Shown here: positions 27,358 to 37,509 of the stretch, one piece after another
Position numbering within the stretch: position 1 is the first letter of the stretch
Layout: every line of letters starts with the position of its first letter
Assembly: GCA_023375675.1 (NCBI GenBank)
Contig: JALQBC010000009.1
Coordinates: 434,001-498,000, forward strand
Length of the DNA: 64,000 bases
Source: Cytospora piceicola
Lineage: Eukaryota; Ascomycota; Sordariomycetes; Diaporthales; Cytosporaceae
Direction: 5' to 3'
Translations under genes and position numbers: made by a program
The notes under the pieces: generated by a model
The model's database searches: none
Told to the model about the DNA's origin: nothing
What the model saw: the letters and a program-made list of their open reading frames with translations, nothing else

Positions 27358-29840
27358 CTATGCGAGATAGCCGAGCTCATCATCGTCCAGACGCTCGAGG
27401 TACTCCTTGTCGAGGAGGATCTCAATGCACTTCTTGATGTCGGCCACCTTGGGGACGAACCGCTGTCGAATCTGGTTGATCGTCTCGCTCACCAGCTGCT
27501 GGTGCTTCATCTTCTTCCGTGCCTTCATGATGCGGACAATTGCAGACTAGAAAGGGTTAGCACAATGTGCACAGCGAGGGGCCCACGTAAACCTACCTGC
27601 AGCAGCAGCTTTCGATCTTCCTCGATTGTCTTGTTCGTCTCCACCTCCTCCTGCTTGGATTCCGACTTGGTTCCAATATTGAGGTTGACTCGGATCTTCT
27701 TGCTCTTGAAGCCGTAGTTCAGGTGGAACGTCTTGCCCTTGCCGGGTTTGTCACCTTCGGGGGAGATTGTCAGGATCTTGGCCTTCAACAGGATTGCAAG
27801 AGCGGGGTCCAAGGTCTCGGCGTTCAACTGCGTAGCTTCGGCAATATCCTCGTATGTGTTCTGGTCGTTCTCGTTGAATAGGAGAAGGACGGCCATCTGG
27901 TACAGGGACACTTGCAGGTTGTATGGCGTCTTGCTGTTCTTGCAGTAGTTTGCCTTCAGCTCGCCCTTGCAAAGTTGCCACAGCCAGGTCAGTTTCCGGC
28001 CCTCGTGCTTGTGCTTGTAGTATCTCGTGAACCTCTCGATATCTGCTGCAATCTCGCCAGGAGGATTGAACGTGGTCGACGGGGCAGTCAGAGGCCAAAA
28101 TCCAGTACCAAGAATGTTGTAGTAAGAGTCCAGGAGCGAGGCATCCTCAAGGCCGTTGGTATGCTCCTTGAACCCAGAGTTCAGGTCCTTCGAGATCTGC
28201 ATGTCCTGGAACATCCGCTGTAGCTTGTTCGTGTACTCGAAGCCACAAGCCTCCTTCAGCTTGCTGATCATACTAGTCTCCGCATCGTCAGAGGAGGAGT
28301 TGCTATGGACCAGACGTCGGGCCAGCATTCGGGAGTAGAACTTCTGGAAGACGTCCTTGTCCTCAATGTACTTGAAGACGGTCATGATCTGGCTCAGTGT
28401 CTCCTCCAACTGTGACTCCTCGACGCCAGTACCACTCTTGCGCAGCAATACGTCAGTGTACTTGGCCAGGAGCTCTGGAGACTTGTTTGATCCCGACTTG
28501 CACATCTCGTTCCGGTTGACAAACTCGCGGCAAGCGTTGTCAAGAGACCTCGTGAACTCGGGCTCGTCGTTGAATGCTCTCTTGACCAGGCCCTGATACT
28601 GCGAATGGATTTCAAGAAGTGCGTCGACGTAAACCTTTGGCTCAAGCTTCTCGGCGTCCTGTGCGACCTTGGCCACCGCTGCAAGACCGGCCTTGCGGAC
28701 GTGCGCCTCAAACTTGGCCCTCAGAGGATCCAAGCCATTGGGGATCCTGGCGAGCAGATCATACATCCGAGCCATGTCCTCCTCACGGTCGTTCTCCAGC
28801 AACAACTGGAACTCTTCTCTGAGAAGGCCGACGTGCTCCGAGATGAGTGCCTCGTTGCATGCCTTCTTGAGCGAGAGTGCAATGTCTGCATGAAGATACA
28901 GCTTAACACGCTCCTCCTCTTCATCCAGCCGAGCCACGGCCTTCTTCATGTACTCGACTACGCTATTCTCAGCGAGGAACTGCTTGCTCTCGCGCTGGTA
29001 GAAGGCCTTGGTCGCCTCGAGGAATGGTTTCTCGAAATGGAATCGGTAACAGTCGAGGGTTGTCTTGCTAGGATCAGACGGGTCCAGTCCCAGAGCCACG
29101 AAAGACTCAACGACTGCCTTGATCTGGCTGTGCTCGATGGTCTCGCCGTTTCGTTGCTTCTCAACCAGCTTCAGAACTGCCTCCATCACCTTGCTGTCGA
29201 GCTTCTCGAACAGGACGCTGCGCCACTGTACGAGATGCAGCGTGTAGACATCAAAGATGTTCTTCTTGCCTTCGTCCATCTCACGCTTGACCCAGTGCCG
29301 GTTAAGATACCGGAACAAGTGGTGGACATACTTGCCCGCGTTGGTGTAGCGTTCCCATTCTTTGATGTAAAAGGTCAGCAGCGCCTCGTCGGTGTGCAAA
29401 AGTGCTCGCTCCAAAAGCTCCTTGAGATGCAACTCAAGGTAGTCCATCAGCTTCTTGTAGAGGTCCTCGCCTAAGAGATGGGCACCCCTGTGGTTGCCGT
29501 TCATGCCGCCGGGCGATGCAGGCGGTGTGTTGGCGATCGGGTGGGCTTTCTGTGACGTGCAGAAGTTGTGGACGGCAGTGTAGATTCCCATGTACTATTG
29601 TAGGAAGGCGCGTCAGTCTCAGGGCGTCAAGGGGTGGTATTTCAAACCCGATCATAGCTGCCTGTTGGTGTTGGAGGGGGTACTCACATCATCCATGGTC
29701 ATGCCATTTTGAAGATCGGTCATGATTTTTGTGATTCCCGACGCGAGATAATCCCAGGTGTCTCCGATGCTATCACGGTCTGGCCCCTTGGGCATGCCAG
29801 CGGCCCGCATGGTGGTCGTGGTAGAGCCGCTCGGGGGCAT
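27358..29840 (-). CDS. cul1: Cullin-1, scaffold of SCF ubiquitin ligases
   Basis: Cdc53/CulA-type cullin that bridges Skp1/F-box proteins and Rbx1 in SCF E3 ligases. Exons in transcript order: 29840-29688, 29594-27597 and 27546-27358, all phase 0, giving 779 aa. The first exon ends LQNGMTMDD and continues [12 protein letters not shown], the conserved N-terminal cullin repeat region. The centre holds the cullin homology domain ([14 protein letters not shown]). The last exon encodes the neddylation winged-helix with [16 protein letters not shown]; by alignment to human CUL1 the NEDD8 acceptor is Lys725. The end is DDELGYLA, the usual YLA terminus of cullins. The F-box protein at 55.7-57.0 kb is a possible class of partner, but nothing links the two specifically. 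Confidence 0.96.
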
Positions 29841-30893
29841 ATTGAAGGTGGCGAGAGTCTCCTCGTGACACTATCGTAAGGTAATGACGGACAGAAGGGA
29901 CTGCGAGGACCTTAGGAGGAGGAGCGTCGAGCGTAAGTCTCCAAGTGTAACAGAGAGTCGCTGAGATGGTGCTATATCGGCGAGAACAGAGAGGTAGATG
30001 GTGAGGTCGTTGCGCCGTGTCGGGTGCGGGTGCGGGTGCTTGTGCGGTGGGAAGGAGTATGGGATGATTGATGGTGTAAAGTCGGGCGTCTGGCAGCGAG
30101 AGGGTTTCGTCGAAGGTGTCCAAGAATAGAGTCCACTTGAGCAAGGGAATGAAGGAGAAGAGAAGGCCCTCGATATGTGACCCGTTCCTTGTTGATTCAA
30201 GATCGATGGGTTCTTTACAAGGCAGGAGTGACGGGTCCTTACTCGGTGGTTTGTTGCCTGTGATAGATGCTTCGAGGATGGAAGTCCAATACGGCGGTAC
30301 CTCTGCCGGTGCTAGGCAGACTCGCTAGTAATGGCGGGGTCTGTGCCACCCAAGTGCTGCCAAGTTGAGGCACCTGAGGTGGACCGGGGCCTGGCTTGAG
30401 CTCAGGCCAGGCTGAAGTGCTGCTGCCGTAGACCCACCTTTTCCAGGGTTGGTCTGATCAAAGGTCTGCCCGGCGTGCCAGGCTGCCAGGCTGGTTGTGT
30501 CGGATTCACTTTTCAATTCAATGTTCCAGTCACCCTTACCTCAACACATTTTGGAAAGCCGTACTGCATTGTGGACAAAAAAAAAAAAAAAAAAAAAAGG
30601 AGGCACCTCCCAGCATACCTCGGTAAGACTGCCCAGCTGGGCATGTGGTTTTATGTCTCTTCTATTAAGGCCTGCTCTGTAGCTAGAGGCAATGGGAGAA
30701 CCGTTCTAATGCTTCCACTAGTATCATATCAGATACCACTGGATTCTACTTTGGAACTGCTAGATTTGCAGAATCCACACGTCCTTCCTTTATACCAACG
30801 GGTCAACCTCCAGGTTTTGGAGGGCTGTATTCAAGACCATCCCAACTTCCGTAGAATGAGGAGCTCATTGTGTTATATCCTACTATCCAAATT
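29841..30893. other. Intergenic region upstream of cullin-1
   Basis: Holds the cullin-1 leader and promoter and the 3' flank of the Srf1-like gene. A run of about 20 A residues lies near 30578-30598. No gene was recognised. Confidence 0.65.
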
Positions 30894-32049
30894 CTACACT
30901 TGTGCCATATGTGCCAGAGGTCTCCTGTCCTCATCCCCTCCTGACCCAGATCCTAGTCTTTGGACTAACCTGAATACGTTTACTGTGAAGTTCAGGATCC
31001 AACCGATGAGGCCCAGAAGCAGGAAAGAGGCCAGGGCCTCCATCTTGATTTTCTGGTCCCGTGGGCTGTCCTGGTATAGAGAGTCAAATGCAAGTGTTGT
31101 GCTCGCAGACTTGAATATGATGAAGAACAGATCCAGTAGAGTAAGGGATACCTTCTGCATAGGAGATCGCAACCCCAGTTGTGGACCATGGTACTCATCC
31201 CAGGTCATGTATACCACATAGGGCGTCACTATGCAATCCACTACGATTGCCACGATCCATTGCGACCGCAGTGTGGCCCCAGCCTGCGCGTCCGACTTGA
31301 GGACGGTGCCGCTATAGACAAGCCACAGGTTCCCTGACAGAGCCAGCGAGACGATAGAAGTTACCAGGACGAAGAGCCGGAGGAGGGCCGGCACCAGCGG
31401 ATGGTTAAGCAGCAAACGCCACCCTCGCTCATGAAACGCCTTTCTTCTGCTTCTCTTTATTCGCGCCTCCGTGACATCGGGTATCCGTGGGGAGCTATTT
31501 ACGTCGTTGAACCCGGGCATTAGTTCTTCGAGCCTTGCTGGATCGACCTTCTCGGACCGTTCACCCGGGAGCCGGCCATATTTCGAAGCGTCAATGAAGC
31601 TTTTCCATGGCGAAATGGGATTGTCGGCGCGCATCAGGTGGTCCGGGATAATAACAGGCTCCGACGATCTCAGGTGGTCCCACTTCCTGCCGCGCTGGTT
31701 CTGCCTCTTCCGCTTTATGGCCATATGCTTCCTTTTTAAGGGACCCATGGGAGGCTCTGCGGGTTCCCAACCCACAAACCCGTCCCTGGAAACCCTTCTC
31801 TGTGGTGGCGCCGGCGCATTGTTGTGGTCGGGACGTACGGTCTGCGGTGGTAGGTCAGGCGCGATTCGCACCTCGGGTGGGGCCGGTCCATCCTTTTCCT
31901 CGTAGGAAGCAACCCAGGCTGAGGCAAAGTCAACAAGCAACCCTTTTCGGACGCGCCATACGGGAGGACTCACGAGGTATAGTACGCAACCTGCGGGCTC
32001 TGTTAGGTTCGACCGCGGTGCTTCCGGTCAAGGGGTGGATGTAGTCCAT
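30894..32049 (-). CDS. Srf1-like phospholipase D regulator, four-TM membrane protein
   Basis: Resembles the fungal family annotated as regulator of phospholipase D Srf1; in yeast, Srf1 binds and activates Spo14. Exons 32049-31974 and 31918-30894 give 366 aa. The first exon is short; its GTGAGT donor and TGCCTCAG acceptor (55-nt intron with a TTGAC branch point) rebuild TIPPWVASYEEKDG, which matches the family N-terminus. Reading straight through the intron gives no ATG and meets a stop. A basic, Pro-rich cytosolic half contains SKYGRLPGERSEKVDP and LEELMPGF. Four hydrophobic segments follow, with the conserved VYMTWDEYHGPQLGLRSPMQK between them and NFTVNVFRLVQRLG at the end. The start and first exon are inferred; family assignment is from recalled conserved motifs. 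Divergent from the K+/H+ exchange gene. Confidence 0.75.
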
Positions 32050-33850
32050 CAGAATCGGCGCGAGAAAAAAGGGTATCCAAAAAGCTATGTTAGGAAAGAG
32101 AGGGCTGGGTCAGATGGAGCTGGCAACGGTGGCGAGTATGTTGCGCTGACGCTTTTGCGACCCGCAAAGGGTGAAATACGGAGCAAAGAGAGTGAGGTTT
32201 GCGATAGTTCCCCGCGAAGCGCTCGGTCGAGAGGCGATAGAGAATATTGGTTCCGTGTCTCCGTACTCCGTAATCGTACTGTATACAAATGGACCGCAGC
32301 GAAGGAGTCCGTTGGGGCTGAGCCAATTGTACAACAGGAGCATATGTAAAAGTGCCCGTCGCAACAGTGCAGTCCAGTGACCTGAATAGATGGGCAGAAG
32401 GACAAAAAAAGGGGCGGGGATTATGAATTAGATGTTACACTAAACTCGATGCGAAAACAAATGCGAGTCGAGTCAAATTGTATGAATGTAATTAGCTTCG
32501 ATATGGCGGCCAGGTGATCTGGGCTTTGGTCGCTGTTGAGGGCCTGGGAGAGGCGCTTATGTTCACGATCAACAGACGCCAACAAAAGATGACGGGGCCG
32601 GATTATGTAGACTGACGAACCGCAACACAGCCCTGCCGACTCATCTTTGGTATTTGGCCGTTGGCGCGGGAAGGAGTAGAGTCGATGGGTAAGTAGGGAG
32701 GTAGTGATAGTCAGGGAAAGAATTAAAGAAGAAGTAGAAAACTAGATTAAGAAAAAGAATGTCAAAACAAATGAATGGATGGCGGCAGGGACAAGCTGGC
32801 GCGGTAATGAAAACCTTGGAACATAAATGAACATAGTAAGGGGACGGACTGACTGACTGACGGACTGACTGGCAGACTGGGCAGACTGGACGCAATTTCA
32901 AGGTTCTTCTTGCCGAGCCGTGATAAACATGAACCAGGGACAAACGCAGATGGGAGAATCCACAAATGCAACGGGAAGACCCCGCGATGCTATTACTTGG
33001 GTACTTACCTAGGTACCTACGTAAGTACATATCTACCTAGGTACCTAGGTAGGCAGAGGGGCCATTGAGTACATAGTACCTAGCTACCTATGTAGGTAGG
33101 TATATATTTATTACGGATACTATGTACAAGTACAGTATGGCCCATGTTCCAAATCAATCGTATGGGAACAGAAAGCTCAGGACAAGCTGACAAGCTGACA
33201 AGCCGACAGGGCTGCCCGCAAGTGATTAGATGCTTCCGAGGTAGGGGGCGCATCTATAGGGCATCTCTGCTCCAAATACCTACTAGGTTGGTACTTACCT
33301 ACTGTAGGCTCGCTGGGGCATGCTGTACAGAAATGGTTGCAGAGAGCTCTTTAGAGCTCCCAACCTGCCCTGCTCCACTGTAACAGAAGTGGTTGCAGCC
33401 AAGCCTCAGTACGTGCCGCTGTGTCTGTCTATCCTGCACCAGCCCTGCATGAAATCGACCACTCAAACTCACTGAGAATCCACTGCATGCGTCACTATTT
33501 CCAAAAGCTGCGACTGACTGGACCGACTGGGAGGGAGCTTGCAAAATTGCCTTTCGACGTGTCGTGGCGACAGCTTCCCAGGCCTCCAGGTTCTTCACCG
33601 TTCATGCTCAGCCTTGTTTAGTATTTACTATAATTTATCTTGTTGTTGAGCAGCATGATGGACTCGACTTGATCTTAAGAAGTGCGCCATTCTCGACCTT
33701 TGCCTAGGACTGCACCGAAAGGCATCTGTATCTATCTACCAACCAGCTTCTCCGATCACTCTCTAAGCTTCGCCTTCATCTCGCGTTCGATATCTTTTGC
33801 GCCCACTCATTCTCCCTTACTCCGTCACCTTCCACCACCACACTGCCAAC
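32050..33850. promoter_or_regulatory. Divergent promoter region, Srf1-like / K+/H+ exchange-related
   Basis: 1.8 kb shared upstream region of two divergently transcribed genes. It contains three ACCTAGGT palindromes (33007, 33035, 33043) and ACTGACTG/GGCAGACT repeats near 32841-32885. No gene in between is supported. No specific factor site can be named. Confidence 0.5.
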
Positions 33851-34762
33851 ATGCGCATCTTCCTCCTGCCCATATCGACGCGGCGCACGCTGTTGTTCGC
33901 CCATCGCCTGAATGCCGCAAACCCGCAAGCGAATGAGACTTGGCTGGAGAAGGTCCAATCAAAGGCTGCCAAAACATGGGCTGGCTGGGAGCAGAAAGAG
34001 TCAGGATGGCAGAAGACAGTCTCCATCTACGGCAACCACGCGCTGAAGAGGATACCATACGAAGAATGGGGTTTGAAATCCGTACCTCCTCTATCGACGA
34101 AGCGCAAAGACGATGAGATGCGTGGTGATGACAAGGTTGAGGTCATTTACCCTCAGACAGCCTTGCCAGGGACCAAAGTAACAGACGTTCTTCAAACCCT
34201 AAGCAAGGAGCGAGATGGGCTACATCGCCAGAGACTCATGTGGTGCCTCATTGGCATGCCCATCAGTGCACCATTTGCGTTGGTACCAGTGTATGTTACA
34301 AGTGTCAAGTTCACCCTCGTGCTTCCATACTGATAAGCGTTTGCTAGAATTCCGAACATCCCCTTCTTCTACCTCGTCTACCGCGCCTGGTCGCATTGGC
34401 GCGCACTCTCGGGCGGCAAGCACATCCAGTTCCTGCTGGAGAAGAAGCTCCTTCTATACAGGCCTTCACCCATACTCGACGAGGTCTACACGAGGCAGAA
34501 CGTGCCCCTGCCATCAACGCCCAAATCCACGGCCAAGCCAGGAGAGCCGAAAAATACAATCCCGCAGGTCCCGACCGAGGACCAACCCAGCGGGGAAATT
34601 ATGCTGTTGTCCCAAGCCAACGCGAAGAAAATGGCACAATCGCTAGAACTGCCGACGCTCGAGGTCGAACTGGAAAGAGCCCTATGGCAGGTTGAACAAG
34701 CCATCCAGAAGCAAAACACTGAGCGCGATGCCTCAGAAAAGGACGATGAGAAGTCGCAATGA
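33851..34762 (+). CDS. Mitochondrial K+/H+ exchange-related protein
   Basis: Family of yeast YDL183C (KHE1), an inner-membrane protein thought to contribute to mitochondrial K+/H+ exchange. Exons 33851-34290 and 34348-34762 give 284 aa; the intron has GTATGT, a CTGATAA branch point and TGCTAG, and the join keeps frame. The N-terminus MRIFLLPISTRRTLL starts as in the family. A hydrophobic pair with MPISAPFALVPV and IPNIPFFYLVYRAW spans the splice site and probably sits in the membrane. The C-terminal third is charged and disordered and ends with an acidic, Gln-rich helix. The start is the first ATG, in CCAACATGC context. It converges with the next gene, 224 bp away. Confidence 0.85.
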
Positions 34763-34986
34763 TTGAAAAGAGTCAATGATATGATGTATAATACGAGTAC
34801 GAGTGCAGATTAGGTTCATGACTGCATATGGCGCAAAGTAGGCCAGGGATTAGGGGGGGGGAGGCGGCATCGTGGTTTGGTGGATGGGAAGGGCTGGTTT
34901 TGGATTCCACTCATATCTCATTACTCCTGGCCTCTCCAGGTCTTCACCTCCGCACAACAGAAATCGGGTCAACTCCTCCACCAGGT

Positions 34987-35601
34987 TCAGCCTGCAATAT
35001 AGTGACCCTTGAGTGAATCGACCCCAACGATCGTGAGGAGCGTCAGACATGCACTCAGAAGGACCAGCATCAAAAAGATCTCAAGCCGCTGCCGTGATGC
35101 TGGTCCTTGTCGGTGGCTAGAGAGCGGCGTTGCTGGTTGTCCTTCCACGTCGGCCAGGAACCTGTGACGGATCTCCCACCATTCAGTTGCCACTGGCTTA
35201 TTTTTCGTGCACCCCGGCGGCGGCCGTGCTTCCTTCGCGGAGAATGTGGAGGAGGGCCCCTTCTCCGAGGGACCGCAGGGCCGAGCCGTGACCACTGCGT
35301 CGCTGTCCTGGCGAGGTGGTGATGGCGAGTGTTGGGTGGTGCGCTGGTACGCGATGGCTGCCTTCCGGCGCAGGAGCTTCTCGGTAGGCGTTTCCGCGGG
35401 TCTCTTCCGACTTGATCTCGATCGCCCGGGATGAGTGGCATGCCTTTTCGGTTTCATTTCGACAGTACTCCTTGGGTTCAGCGGTGACGGCGCCGTTGGT
35501 GTGTAACGATGTGATGCCGCCGCCATCAATGTGGAGATGAGGTCGTCATTGGAGCAGAGTGGCTGACACTGTGCCATCTCACAACACGTTGAAGCCGGCA
35601 T
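34987..35601 (-). CDS. Hypothetical C-terminally anchored membrane protein, 204 aa
   Basis: Single-exon frame that I do not recognise. The start is the first true ATG (MPASTCC, context CAACCATGC); the frame is open further upstream without ATG. The first 150 residues are hydrophilic, Arg/Pro/Ser-rich and probably disordered (HPGRSRSSRKRP). A more conserved-looking stretch follows, TEWWEIRHRFLADVEGQP, then one hydrophobic helix (LEIFLMLVLLSACLTLLTIV) 11 residues before the end. This layout suggests a tail-anchored protein with its bulk in the cytosol. It is tail-to-tail with the K+/H+ exchange gene. Coding status is supported by the clean frame and the organised TM end, not by a known domain. 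Confidence 0.55.
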   Translation of the reverse strand: MPASTCCEMAQCQPLCSNDDLISTLMAAASHRYTPTAPSPLNPRSTVEMKPKRHATHPGRSRSSRKRPAETPTEKLLRRKAAIAYQRTTQHSPSPPRQDSDAVVTARPCGPSEKGPSSTFSAKEARPPPGCTKNKPVATEWWEIRHRFLADVEGQPATPLSSHRQGPASRQRLEIFLMLVLLSACLTLLTIVGVDSLKGHYIAG

Positions 35602-37509
35602 GGTTGAAAGTAAAAAGGAACTCAAGAGAGAGTCAGTAGGATTGCCGGAGAAAACGAAGAGGGAGGAGGAGGTGTTCACGACCAAGATGGGATGGGGCGA
35701 GAAAGGGAGTTATGAAGTATGAGACAGTCGCTATCTAATGTCGCACTGGTGGAATCGACTCAAGCCCAGACGACAGAGGAACGCGGCATATGCATAAACC
35801 ATACTGGGGGTGGCTGGCTGGTTGCCAGGTCGCCCTTTTTACTGCTGTGTTCTTTTTCATGATCTGCGTGTTCCCTTGCGGATCTTACCTTAGGTCGGAA
35901 GCGACCCTTGCGATGATTTGTACAGACCTTCCTTCATAAGGACAGATCGTTAACGGGGAAGGGCTGGTTGGTCGCTAATGTTGCTCCTCCACAAACAAAT
36001 GTCTGTGCCCGTAGGATGTCTTGAATAGGAGGCGGTAACACCTGTCATTGCTTGTCAATAACGCCCCTTATCCAACTTAATTACAATCTGACGGGGAACA
36101 GGCCAAGTTGAATATAGATGTACCATGGGCCGCATGTGCAATCTCGGGAAACAAACTTCCCTGGTGGAAATCGAAAAGCGTTGACCACTTACTGACCACC
36201 ACCCCTTTTTGGGAAGACTATTCCGGAGAGCGTTACATGTATAAAAATGTCGACACACACCACAAGATCTACATCTATCTATGGAACGCTCTCGCAAGAG
36301 CCTTTAAGACCGCGCATCACCTAGATCAACACACAATCTGTTTGTGTTTTTATGTGTTTGTGTATGTATAAAACTGCATACGAAAGTGTACCTCTGCTAA
36401 AGGGGCCGTTATCTTGCGGTATATATCAAACCCATCAATAGATCCGATCTGAAGTAAGGTCGGCAAGGCCGATGCATGTAGTCCATCGGCCTCCTAGGGC
36501 AGCTGGGCTACTTAAGCTTAGTCTTTAGCTCTTGCATCTACGTAGATGCCAATCAATAGCTGGACGAATACAATATGCTCCTTTTATCTTCTATCAAGGA
36601 TCAGAAGCCCCGCCCCCCTGCATCTCATTTTGGTGGCTTCTACTCAGCACTACTCAGGAAAGAGTCTGTAAGAAGAAGCTGGGCTTGAGGGCTTGAGGCA
36701 GAGACGTTGTTCGTGTCAAAGACTTGAGATGGATGAACGGTGATAGAACCTATGGTATAGGATGAGTTAAAGAACCGACCGCACCGAGGTGATAACAGAG
36801 GTCTAAGATAAGACAAGGTCGTTGAGACTCCAAGTTGGGTTTCCTGGCATTTATGATCGTGTGGCAAATCTGTGCATTAGTATTTTCTAGTACCCGAGAA
36901 GACTATATAAGGGTTTCTTTGGAATTTCCTCATGCCCTTTCATTTATATGAACCCTATCTAGGCTCTGTTCTGGTGGAGTATATTCACAAGAGACCTCTT
37001 GCCTTGTATTAGGTGGAGCTTTCACAACTATCTAGCATACAAGCCGATCGAAGTGGTGGGGGTCACTGGCAATCACTACATGTGGGGAGGCTGTTGATTA
37101 TAGTCTTGAAGCATAACTTTTGTTTTCCATTGCGGTAACCGAAGCTGAGGCTACAAACCATAGTATACTCCTACAACTCCCGAACCGCCAAGATGTCAGT
37201 ATCCGATCTGACTCCCACGCCTTGAATTCGCAATTAGGGACCTCGTGGGTGCAACGCAAGAGAATTAAAGTCCGACCTCCTTGTCGCAGAAGCAATGCCC
37301 AAAAAACAGCCGGTAAAATATACGGACAAAGACCGACGTCGCATCATGATAGCAAGGGTCAATGTGCGCGACCTGGCATCATATAGCACCCCGGCGGCTT
37401 GCTGAACAGTAACCAGGCAGAGTAAACATGTCGTGATTCGACTCGCGGATTGTGCCTTCCACAGGCCTTCCGCAGTTCCGTCTCACAACTCCAAAGCAAG
37501 CCAGGCAGC
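35602..37509. other. Intergenic region, relatively AT-rich, with a perfect hairpin
   Basis: No gene recognised. It is more AT-rich than its neighbours, has a TATATAAG near 36905, and a 9-bp perfect stem with a 9-nt loop at 36466-36492. It carries the promoter of the 204-aa gene and the 3' flank of the GATA gene. Confidence 0.6.
36466..36492. other. Perfect inverted repeat (9-bp stem, 9-nt loop)
   Basis: Arms AGGCCGATG and CATCGGCCT are exact reverse complements separated by nine bases. There is no T-run after it and no neighbouring gene end, so its role is unknown. Confidence 0.7.

Noticed and set aside
28605..29474. 289-codon plus-strand frame opposite cullin-1
   Set aside because: Antisense shadow of a conserved exon, with no independent signals.
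30578..30598. Run of about 20 A residues as a retroposon tail
   Set aside because: No target-site duplication, internal promoter box or element body was seen next to it.
31919..31973. GTG at 31973 as the start of the Srf1-like protein
   Set aside because: This GTG belongs to a GTGAGT donor; a 55-nt intron leads to an upstream exon with a real ATG at 32049.
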